Positions 55,249 to 64,000 of a DNA stretch of 64,000 nucleotides are shown here, in pieces. Each line of letters opens with the position of its first letter. The stretch's first letter is position 1. Below the pieces are notes generated by a model, which made no database searches, was not told the origin of the DNA, and saw only the letters and a program-made list of their open reading frames with translations. This DNA is from Diplodia intermedia (taxonomy: Eukaryota; Ascomycota; Dothideomycetes; Botryosphaeriales; Botryosphaeriaceae): contig JAKEKT010000046.1 of the NCBI GenBank assembly GCA_021495925.1, positions 186,001 to 250,000 of the forward strand, written 5' to 3'. A program made the translations under genes and the position numbers.

Positions 55249-57101
55249 ATGGTCAAGACCTTCTATGGCATCTACACCATTTGGTATGTCAAGTCGCGCG
55301 AACCCCCGCCCGAGTCGAGCTAACAGCTTCCCAGCGGCTTCGCCGCACTTGGAGGTGGACTGTTCGGCTTCGACATCTCGTCCATGTCCGGGGTCCTGGG
55401 CACCAACGCCTACAAGAACTACTTCAACAACCCCGTCTCCTACCGCCAGGGTGGCATCACCGCCTCCATGCCCGCCGGCTCTCTGGTCGGCGCGCTGAGC
55501 TCGTCCTTTATCGCCGACAAGTACTCGCGTCGCACCGCCATCCAAGTCGCCTCGGTCATCTGGATGCTCGGCGCTCTTCTCCAGACCTGCTGCAACGGCG
55601 TCGCTCTGCTCTGCGTCGGCCGTGTCGTCGCCGGCATGGCCATTGGCATTGCCTCGTCCATCGTCCCCGTCTACCAGTCCGAGATTGCCGCAAAGGAGAT
55701 CCGTGGCCGTGTCGTCTCGCTGCAGCAGTGGGCCATCACATGGTAACCAACACCACCCCAACACTTCCCCGCCATCCACTGACACCTGCATCTAGGGGCA
55801 TCCTGATCCAGTACTTCATCCAGTACGGCGCGTCCTTTGCCGACGGCGGCCCCAAGGCCGAGAACCAGGGCACCGCCGCCTTCCGCATTCCGTGGGGTAT
55901 CCAGATAGTCCCCGGCGCCATCCTCTTCGTCGGCATGTTCTTCCTTCCCCGCTCGCCTCGTTGGCTCGCCGGAAAGGACCGCTGGGAGGAGGCCCTCCAG
56001 GTTCTCGCCAACCTGCACGGCAACGGCGATGTCAACCACCCCAAGGTGCTTGCCGAGTACCACGAAATCGAGGAGGCTCTCCGCTTCGAGCGCGAGGAGG
56101 CCGTTTCGTCCTTCAAGGCCCTCGTCGCCCCCCGCATGCTCAAGCGCGTCATCCTCGGCATGTCCATCCAGATGTGGTCCCAACTTTGCGGCATGAACAT
56201 TATGATGTATTATATCGTCTACATCATGGAGGGCGCCGGCGTCGGGTCGCCGCTCCTCACCGCGTCGATCCAGTACATCATCAACGTCGCCCTGACGCTC
56301 CCCGCCATCCTCTACCTCGACCGCTTCGGCCGCCGCCCCGCGCTTCTCACCGGCTCGTTCTTGATGATGCTGTGGCTCTTCATCTCCGGCGGCGTCCAGG
56401 GCGCCTACGGCCGGCCCAACCCGCGCACCGACCCCAACCTCAACGACATCTCGTGGGTGCTCATGGACAACCCGGCCGCCTCCAAGGCCGTCATCGCCGC
56501 CTCCTACCTGTTCGTCGCTTCCTTCGCCACCACCTGGGGCCCGACATCCTGGGTAAGTCCTTCCTCCATCCCACTCCCACGCATCCAAGCGCCCCCTTGA
56601 TTTCCCTAACAGCGAGCAGACCTACCCGTCCGAAATCTACCCCGCCAAGATCCGCGCCAAGGCCGTCTCCCTCTCGACCGCCACCAACTGGGCCTGGAAC
56701 TGCGTCCTCGCCTTCGCCGTCCCGCCGCTGCTCTGGTCCATCAACTGGAAGATGTAAGACAAAACCCCCCTTCTCCCCCGCCATCCTCTCAACAACAAGA
56801 ACAACAAGAAACTAACGCGTCAACCAAAAGGTACATGATCTTCGCCGCCTTCAACGGCGCCGCCCTCATCCACATGTTCCTGACCGCGCCCGAGACCAAG
56901 GGCAAGACGCTCGAGGAGATGGACGAGGTCTTCGACACGGGCGTGCCCGCGTGGAAGAGCGGCAAGGCCCTCAAGGGCTCCAAGCTGGACCGCCTCGCGA
57001 GCGAGATCGAAAAGGGCGAGCGCAAGGTCACCGTCGGCGCGCTGGCGGGCGACGGCGAGCACGACGTCACGCATCACGAGGAGGCTGCGAAGTCCGGTTG
57101 A
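55249..57101 (+). CDS. MFS sugar (hexose-type) transporter (534 aa)
   Basis: Plasma-membrane sugar:proton symporter of the SP family. Exons 55249-55283, 55335-55742, 55796-56552, 56620-56753 and 56831-57101 (introns 51, 53, 67 and 77 nt). Signatures are GFAALGGGLFGFDISSMSGV, IADKYSRRTA, GRVVAGMAIGIASSIVPVYQ, EIRGRVVSLQQWAITWG, FLPRSPRWLAGKDR (family PESPRWL), QMWSQLCGMNIMMYYIVYIM, DRFGRRPALLTGS, TYPSEIYPAKIRAKAVS and PETKGKTLEEMDEVFD. Twelve membrane segments are expected. Splicing restores ICGFAALG and SWTYPSEIYP exactly. Substrate is uncertain: glucose and other monosaccharides are typical. A (TTC) run lies in the 3' UTR, just after the stop. Confidence 0.93.
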
Positions 57102-57129
57102 AGGTGGGGAGGGAGGAAGCGACTCTAGT

Positions 57130-57162
57130 TTCTTCTTCTTCTTCTTCTTCTTCTTCTTCTTC
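57130..57162 (+). repeat. TTC microsatellite
   Basis: About eleven uninterrupted TTC units, some 30 bp after the sugar transporter stop codon, most likely in its 3' UTR. Confidence 0.9.
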
Positions 57163-58110
57163 CTGTTAGTGACTTGTGCGGCGGGTCTTGAGTTTTTTGT
57201 AACCGTTATATCATTGAGCGAGGGTGGTGGTGCTCTCTGCTCTTCTGGGGCGGAGCGGATATGGGTGAGAGGGGAATGAGTAGATGGCTGGCGATAGTCT
57301 AATCGATGCGGCCTTGAAGGCCTATCTTCATATCTCTTCTTCGATCTCTTGTTCAAAACGTCACAGCTGCACAATATTTGGACCCTCTGAGCTCAACCGA
57401 GGACGCTACAATCTTCCTATATGGTTAGTTACGTCCGATTTCCGGGCGAATTTGTCCACCTTTCAGGCTCACATTACGGTCGGACGCACTTACGTGAGTA
57501 AATGCAACACCTCTTGCGGAGCAGTATCTAGATCTCTCTCCTCGGATAGGCTGCCAAAATGCAGTAGAACCAATTAACATGGCCCCAGAAAGTATCTATG
57601 AGCACAACAATATTCAGCAGCAATGCGCATCAAATCAAATTAAGTCTGGATATCGTCGAAACCAGCGCAGCGGGTTGGAAAGGATCCGACTGACCTGTGT
57701 CCCGCCGAGGCCGCTGCTACTGCACTTATCTCAACACGTACATACATCCAGGACATTTCGAAAGGGCCATGACTCCCCGCATCTACACGATCGGAGCCTT
57801 CACACATCCTCCCAAGAACGCCTCTCCCACACAAACCCCACCGGTCCCGCCTTTTGAACCCACCCACCCTTTGCACCATGGCCTTTCCCCAAACCCTCTG
57901 ATTGAGATGAACAGCACAAGCGGCGCCCGGACGCGCGTGTTTGTTCACCGGCCGTACCATTCGCAGCCTCTTCACACCCATCACTCCCCCCACGGATAAT
58001 GCAAGCACGAGGCAGATTCGAAAAAGGAAAACAAAAACAAAAGCACAAGAACGCACAAAATCAATACAAGATTTGAGACAACAAGCTCATGCATTGCAGC
58101 CAGCCAGCCT

Positions 58111-58130
58111 AGCCCAGCCCAGCCCAGCCC
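58111..58130 (+). repeat. AGCCC pentanucleotide repeat
   Basis: Four perfect AGCCC units in the gene-free region between the transporter and nucleotidyltransferase genes. Confidence 0.8.
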
Positions 58131-58272
58131 ATCTAGCCCCCACCTTCCAGCCGTTGTGCAACCAAACATCCCCCGGCGGGCGGGGCGGGCGAAGAAGGCC
58201 AGGTCGCCCCAAGCCAAATTGTTCTTTCCCATCAGCCCTGTCGTACAACAGACAGACAGCAAAAAGGGGCCC

Positions 58273-58292
58273 GGTCCGGTCCGGTCCGGTCC
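58273..58292 (+). repeat. GGTCC pentanucleotide repeat
   Basis: Four perfect GGTCC units, about 140 bp from the AGCCC repeat. Confidence 0.8.
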
Positions 58293-58894
58293 AGCCCAGG
58301 CCCCGATTTCCGCTTAACATATACGCCGTACCTTTCAGCTGCAGCAGCTACTGTGTGACGGAAAAGTCACAGTCAAAGTCCACGTAAAGCTTTCCTTTGC
58401 CCACACACCTACAGCAGCAGCAGCAGCTGAAGTTTTGATTCATGCCCTGGGTGGCTGAAAGACACGTCTTGTTTCATTTTTTTTTCTTACTCACTCCCTC
58501 TCTTATCTCCCACTACTTTGACCTTTCCAGATGACCTCCCGAGAAAAATCGACTCCGCTGTCATCCATTCCTGCTGAAAAACGCCCGCCGTCTCCATTTT
58601 TTGCAAGCAGATAGCCACCATGTCCTGATATAGTACATGCCACGAAGTAGCGGAAATGCTTCCCGCGCCCGGGGAACGAGCAAAAAAACAAAGAAGAAAA
58701 AAACCGGCATCACTGCAGCGACATGCAACCCGCGACGTAACACGCACGTGTGTTTCCACCCCAAGTCCCAGGATCGATCCCTTCCCTCAGAGGGAGAGGA
58801 AACTAGCCCGGTTTGCTCCGTACTCTCTCTCGTCTTCGACTTCCATGCGCTTCCACCCCCTCAAACACAAACAGGAGGCAGCCCCGCACACCAT

Positions 58895-61503
58895 CTAGCT
58901 GGACGCTTGTTTCTTCGCGGCCGCCTCGGCCAGCATCCCGTTCACCTTTGCGATCGCCTCCGCCCCGAAGCCGTTCGCGGCGACCGAGGGCCGTCTGGCG
59001 CCGTCGACGGTCGAGACGATGCCCTTCCTGGCAGTTTGCGCCGTGTCCGGGCCAGCTTCGCCGTCTGCGACGGGGGCGGCGGCGTTCTCTGGTTGCGCGT
59101 CTCGCGAAATCGTCGTCGATGCCGTCGCCTGGTGATCGACTGCGACGGTGGCGGCGGCGGCGGTGCTCGGCGTCTGCCTGTGCTGCTGGCCGCCGACGAA
59201 CTGCGGTGGCGGGGGATCATCGTCGACCGTCGCGAAGAGGTCCTTGTGCGGGCGGCCGTTGGCCTCGTCGTCGAGGATGCGCCAGGCGCGACGGAACTCT
59301 TCGCGGATGGCGCAGATGCCTTGGTGGTTGACGGTGCGGCCGACGTTGTGGTCGTGTTCGAAGGGATCTTGGATGCAGACGAGGTAGCGGTGGCGGACCT
59401 CCTTTTTCTGTTGCTCGAGGGTCTCAGTCAAAGCTTCTCATGCACGCTTGAATTAGGAGAGGAAAGACTTACGCTGGCTTTTTCGACACGCGCCTTGGTC
59501 CAGCCCAGCTCTTCTTTGGTGACGTTTCTTTCGTGGGGCTTCCGCTGTCCGAACGTTATCACGTCACGCGTCCAGTGGAAACCTCCGACGCGATCTGGCA
59601 CTCCAGGGCATCCGTAGTATCGGAAGAAACCTCTCAACAGGGAACCTAATGGTTCCTTGTTCTGAGTCCACTGTCCTTTGCGAGCTTTTTCAATGATGAA
59701 CTCTTTATCCGCAAGGAACTTCACCACATGTCCGTTGCATATGACGTCTACCACCTCTGGAGTCCGGCCTTCCAGAGTGGCGTTGGCCAGCAGTTGCAGA
59801 TCGGGTGTAACCGGCTCCTCAGGGATACGGATGAGGTAGTGCAAGACCATTAGAGCGTAACCATAAGACGACAGAGTGCCGTTGTAGGAACTGTTGATCT
59901 TGCGTGTCTTAGCCCAAGCCTTGACGAAGATGACCATGTCGCGAATGCGCTGGTCGCTGATTGCGTAGCAGTGGAGGAGTCTCGTGTTGTAGATACCCAG
60001 GTGACCAGCGAAGTTCAGGTCGCACTGGATTCCAACGCCATCTTTCGGGAAATCGAGTGGTCCCATTGGTTTCTCACGTAGCCACGGCTTCTCAGGCCGG
60101 CGTTCGCGCTTTTGTTGCTCTTCTCTAGCCGCTTGATCTTGGCCGTTGGGCTCCGGGTGAGACGCCGCACTCTCGCCATTGGCCGTGGCCTCTTCCTTAC
60201 GCGCGGTACCTTCGCTGCCGTCTTTGGTCGATGATGTGGCTGTGGGACCTCCATTTTTCTTTCGCCTCGGCGGTGCCTTCTTACCGGGGTCCGGGGCGTT
60301 CTCGTCCTTCGGTGTTGGCAACTCGTCGCCAACAGCATCATCCACACCTTCTGGATCATCGGCAACCTCGGCAGGCTTATCATCATCGGGAGACTCTCTG
60401 CCGCCTTCTAGTAGGATTTTCTTTTCCTCCTCGGGAAGATCATCCCACTTCTTGCGTTCCGCCTGTAGGTTCGCGTGTAATTCTCCTGACGGCTTCTCAC
60501 AGAACTTGATGATGGGGACGCGCGTGTTCGTAAGGAGGCGGGCGCCAAAGCCATGGTCAAGGAAGATCTTCTCCAGAGCGCGGGGTCCGACTTTCTGCGC
60601 CAGTTCCGCATCATCGCCATTCTTCGTAACCACAGCCAGATCGATATCGGAGCCTTTGGTGGCAAACCCGGTACCTATGCTGCCAAAACACTTGAACTCA
60701 ATCGCAGGAACCTCAGGGAAAGCGGTGATTTCGTTTTGGCATATTTCCTGGAGCCTCATGATGAAGTCATCCTTCTCCTTCAGCTCAGCCTCAGCCATGG
60801 CCACTTTGGGAATCTCGACCGCAGCAAGGCTACCCAGGTACCTGCATTGCGCCTGAAGCCGCTCTTGGAATTGCTGCTGATGCTGCTGGTAACGTTGATT
60901 GGGATTCAGCGGAGGACCGGGGCGGAACGGAGCATTCATGGGCCTTTGCAGAATTTGGAAAGGAGGAGGACCCGGAGCACCCTGCCTGTAGCCGTGCGGG
61001 GAGCCAAAACCGCCCTGGCTAGAAGGTGCGCCCGACGCGGTAGGGTTGAAGTGAGCGGCCTGCTGCTGTTGCGGCTGCCAAGGTGTTCTGGGTTGATGGA
61101 AGCCTCCTCTGTGCTGGTGCCACTCACTGCTACGGTTGCGCATGTGAGGAGGGACGTAACCCGGGCTGCCATGTGGCGATGGAAACACATGCTGGCGTTG
61201 AGGGGAGTCTTGGCCGAAGTACGGGCGTCCAGGACCTGATTGACCACGTCCATGGTGCGGGCTGTGACGGTGTTGGTGCGGCGAGCCAGTTAGATTTGGA
61301 GGGGGCTGCTGGGACTGCGGCCGGTTTGCATGACGTCCACCTCGTGGCTGCGAGTGCGGGTGCCGTGGAGAGTGGTGGGGTGCGCCCTGTGCCACCGACG
61401 GGTTGTTGTCCGCGATGGGGAACTGGCCATCTGATGCATCTGCGGGGCCACCATTCTTCAGGATCATGGACCTCAGCTGGTCCTCCAGCGGGAGTTGGCT
61501 CAT
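58895..61503 (-). CDS. Cid1-like non-canonical poly(A)/poly(U) polymerase (847 aa)
   Basis: Nucleotidyltransferase adding A or U to RNA 3' ends. Exons 59473-61503 and 58895-59407, joined by a 65-nt phase-0 intron. The acceptor is taken as GCAACAG at 59408-59410, giving KASKKEVRHRYL; an upstream GAG acceptor is less likely. Residues 1-215 are rich in His, Pro, Gln and Gly. The catalytic core starts near 225, with GSIGTGFATKGSDIDLAVV carrying Asp286 and Asp288, and the third Asp at 495 in GIQCDLNFAGHLGIYNTRLL. The PAP-associated part includes YGYALMVLHYLIRI, GSLLRGFFRYYG and DPFEHDHNVGRTVN. A ~155-residue charged insertion separates the catalytic Asp pair from the third Asp. The C-terminal 100 residues are low complexity. 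Adenylating versus uridylating activity cannot be told by eye. Confidence 0.9.
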
Positions 61504-62250
61504 GGTTGCACAGAGAGTGGTGTGGCGCTAGGGAACGGTGAGCAGACACGGAGCCAATGCCGACTGCAAACGAGCGTCGCAGGAAGAGTCGGATGCGGAG
61601 GAGTCCGTCGGTTGGTCTTGAGGATTCGCCGTTGCAGCAGCTTTGGGAAGGCGCAGGGACTATAGCAGGAGTCCGGCCTTACTCACGGAGGCCACGTGGG
61701 GTGCAAACTGGCAGATTGAGAGAGGATTGCAGGGCGGGCAGCATCCATAAGGAGGGCGGCGGAGCGGTTCGGGGCAGCGACGCGGGCTCAGCGAAAGCCG
61801 GGGGGCGGCATGGTGATGGTGGGGAGAGAGGCAGCAAACGGGGCCTGATGCGAGGCTCAAGCCGCGCTAGGGCCGCATGCGCGTCAACTCGATGCCACCT
61901 GCCCCCAGCGGCCCGCCCAGCCGGTCCTACCTTTTCCCGGAAGCCGCATCCCTGCGCGCTTGGCGCCGGTGATCCAAGCCAGCGCTGCCGCCTCCAGAGC
62001 TCCGCAACTTCCAACAACACGACAAAGCCCCAAAGCCCGACCGACCTGCCGCCCCTAAGCGCCCTTTGTCGCCTCCCACCCGCGACACGCGCTTCCGTCG
62101 CCCGCTCGCCCTTGCGCATTGGCGCTCCTGTCGCAACCCGCCGGCCTGCTCTGATTCCGCGCGAGCTGCTGCTGCCGACGACATCATCGCGCCCGCGCGA
62201 CCTCACCACGCCATCCTCCTCCACCCGCCGCACGCTCCCCGTTGCCCGCC
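61504..62250. promoter_or_regulatory. Divergent promoter, nucleotidyltransferase and TFIIF alpha
   Basis: About 750 bp between two divergent start codons, GC-rich, with a pyrimidine-rich leader before 62251. No specific site assigned. Confidence 0.45.
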
Positions 62251-64000
62251 ATGAGCGCCACTCCCACCGGCCCTTCCGGCTCCACCCCGACCGGCGCCAG
62301 CGCGAGCAACACCCCGAACGGCAGCGCCCCGTCAGCTTTCCGTCGCCCGCCCAAGCCAAAGGCCAACCCCTTGGTCCAGCCGAAACGCGCCAAGGGCAAG
62401 CGTACGCTGGCAAGCAGACCTGCTCCGACCGGTGCGAAGCCCCCTGGCATACCTGCCAATGGCGCCGCGGCGCAGCAGAAGCCCGCGCCCTCCAGCAACC
62501 TGTACGAAAACTTTATGCCGCCCGCTGGCGCCAACGTGAAGGCGACGCCGCTTTTCACCACCAAGCGCGCGCTTATGGAGGGCCTGAGGCATCACATCGT
62601 CAAGTTCCAGTCGAGGAAACCCATCAATCCGACCGACCAAGAAGAGTTCACCCGCCCGATCCGCCTGCATAGACGCGACGCTGCGCTTGGAAAGTCTGGT
62701 GCTGGTGCCGATTCTGGGGGAGAGGGCGAGGAGAACGATGAGGAGGTCAAGGAAAGGCTCCGGATAGATGCTTTGAAGGAGGAGAGGCGCCGGAACCGCG
62801 AAGAGATACAGGCCCAGATTGCGCCCAAGTCGAAGGGAAGGACATTCATCGACAACAAGAAGAAGATTCAGCAGGTGTATGAGCGGAATGACACTGCTAA
62901 ATCCGTCAAAGCTTCGCGCCTGCGCTACGAGGAGACTCTGCCATGGCATTTGGAGGACTTTGACAACAAGAACACCTGGGTCGGTGCTTACGAGGCTGCT
63001 CTCTCGGACTGCCACGTCATGATGGTCAAGGAGCAGATCGTCAACCCGCAGACGGGTGAGGTCACGGACAAGTACCGCATGGTCCCCATTGAGAAGTGGT
63101 ACAAGTTCTCCGCAAAGGACAAGGCCGTCAGCATGTCAGTCGAGGAGATCGAGAAGCAGGAGAAGGGCGGGTTTGCTTTGTCTCGCTGGGCTCTTGTCCC
63201 CCAGGGCGAACCCAAGAAGAGCAATGTTCCCAAGTGGATGCGAGAGATGGAGACTCAGAAGCAGCTCAAGCAGATGGCAGAAGACAGCGCTATGAGATCC
63301 AAGGGTCTTTTCACCCGTAGTGGCCGTGACGACGAGGAGGGTCCCAAGAGGCGCAGCAAGGATGATGACGACTGGATGAAGACCGAAGCTGCCCCCGATG
63401 CAGACATCATCGATTACGACGAAAAAGAGGAGTTTGCCGATGACGAGGAGGGCGTCAATGGGTTGTTCGAAGGCGATGATGAAACGACAAAGGACGCGGA
63501 GGAGAAGATCAAGCGCGAGCAGTTGTCGGCCAACTTCTTCGCCAACAAAGAAGAGAAAGACGTATGGCAGCAGGAAGAAGAAGAGGCTTTGGAGGCCGAA
63601 CTGAAGAAGAAGCTGGAAAAGAGCTTGCGCAAGAAGATTGTCAAGCGTGAGAAGAACTACAACTATGACCTGGACGACAGCGATGCGAACCCGTACTCTG
63701 AAGATGTGAGTGACGCTTCCATTATTTCCACGCCTTTCATTTGCTGACGGGACAACAGAGCGAGTCTGAAGACTCGGAAGCAGAGCGCCAAAAGGAAGAG
63801 GAGCGCAAGCGTGAAGAGGAGAAAGCTGCAGCGGAGAAGGGCAAGGGCAAGGCTAGCGAGACGGCGGAAAAGACGCCCTCAGGCACCTCCACGAAAGGCA
63901 GCAACACTCCCTCGAACCGCCCAAAGACCAACGATCCGGTCAAACTGTCGTCATCACAAGCTCTCAAGCGCCCCGGCTCTCCCAACCTGTCCGAACAGAG
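62251..64000 (+). CDS. TFIIF large subunit (RAP74/Tfg1), 3' end missing
   Basis: General transcription factor subunit that joins RNA polymerase II at the promoter. Exon 1 is 62251-63705, followed by a 53-nt intron and exon 2 from 63759 to beyond the edge. After a ~75-residue Ala/Pro/Ser leader comes the dimerisation domain: LYENFMPPAGANVKATPLFT, HHIVKFQSRKPINPTDQEEF, RYEETLPWHLEDFDNKNTWV, VPIEKWYKFSAKDKAVSMSV and GFALSRWALVPQGEPKK. Then the charged RAP74 middle: DDWMKTEAAPDADIIDYDE, EEFADDEEGVNGLFEGDDE and NYDLDDSDANPYSED. Exon 2 continues Ser/Glu/Lys-rich with KRPGSP near the edge. The C-terminal winged helix is expected outside the window. At least 560 residues are seen. The ATG at 62251 is the first of the frame and follows CCCGCC. 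Confidence 0.92.

Larger units (their letters stand above)
57102..58894. other. Convergent intergenic 1.8 kb
   Basis: Between the 3' ends of the sugar transporter and the nucleotidyltransferase gene. It contains three short tandem repeats and poly-A/poly-T runs, but no gene I can support. Confidence 0.45.

Noticed and set aside
57102..58330. Short tandem repeats as a possible CRISPR or satellite array
   Set aside because: They are simple runs of 3-5 bp units without spacers, in a eukaryotic nuclear context.

Overview
The window is nuclear DNA of a filamentous ascomycete (Pezizomycotina). The introns are 42-141 nt and mostly 50-65 nt, with GT..AG ends and CTGAC-type branch sites. Coding DNA is GC-rich. 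The gene set is that of a mould: an NLR-type NACHT protein, BTB paralogues, a GH105 hydrolase and a Baeyer-Villiger monooxygenase. A dothideomycete is my best guess; this rests on family impressions, not on a marker. I rebuilt the exon structures by reading splice sites. Every spliced complete gene gives a reading frame whose length is a multiple of three.

Layout. 1-10.7 kb: a partial Baeyer-Villiger monooxygenase, a SANT/AT-hook nuclear protein, then ARP5, DAD4 and IES6 side by side, and GOT1. ARP5 and IES6 encode partner subunits of the INO80 chromatin remodeller; the 74-residue kinetochore gene DAD4 lies between them. 11.1-17.4 kb: four BTB/POZ paralogues with an intron at the same position and phase, plus a frameshifted relic of a fifth. 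18-25 kb: a small acidic nuclear protein, a small secreted protein and a SulP sulfate permease. 25-28.5 kb: no gene recognised. 28.5-36.3 kb: DAHP synthase with a Gcn4/CPC1-type site, a conserved fungal protein of unknown function, then a divergent pair of a GH105 hydrolase and a Dal5-type transporter. 36.5-43.8 kb: the SLH1/ASCC3 helicase and the SNARE YKT6, divergent. 44.3-50.5 kb: an F-box protein and a 1359-residue NACHT protein with hydrolase, ankyrin and TPR-like parts. 51.3-64 kb: an AlkB-like dioxygenase, a sugar transporter, a Cid1-like nucleotidyltransferase and the large subunit of TFIIF, which runs off the right edge.

How the genes relate. Most neighbours are unrelated housekeeping genes. 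Three groups look functionally or evolutionarily linked: ARP5-IES6 (one remodeller module), GH105 with its divergent transporter (probably uptake and cytosolic cleavage of pectin-derived oligosaccharides) and the BTB cluster (local duplication). No rRNA, tRNA, intact transposon, CRISPR array or virus-like gene was recognised. Long open frames opposite several GC-rich genes (SulP, GH105, the Dal5-type transporter, DAHP synthase, SLH1) are treated as codon-bias shadows.
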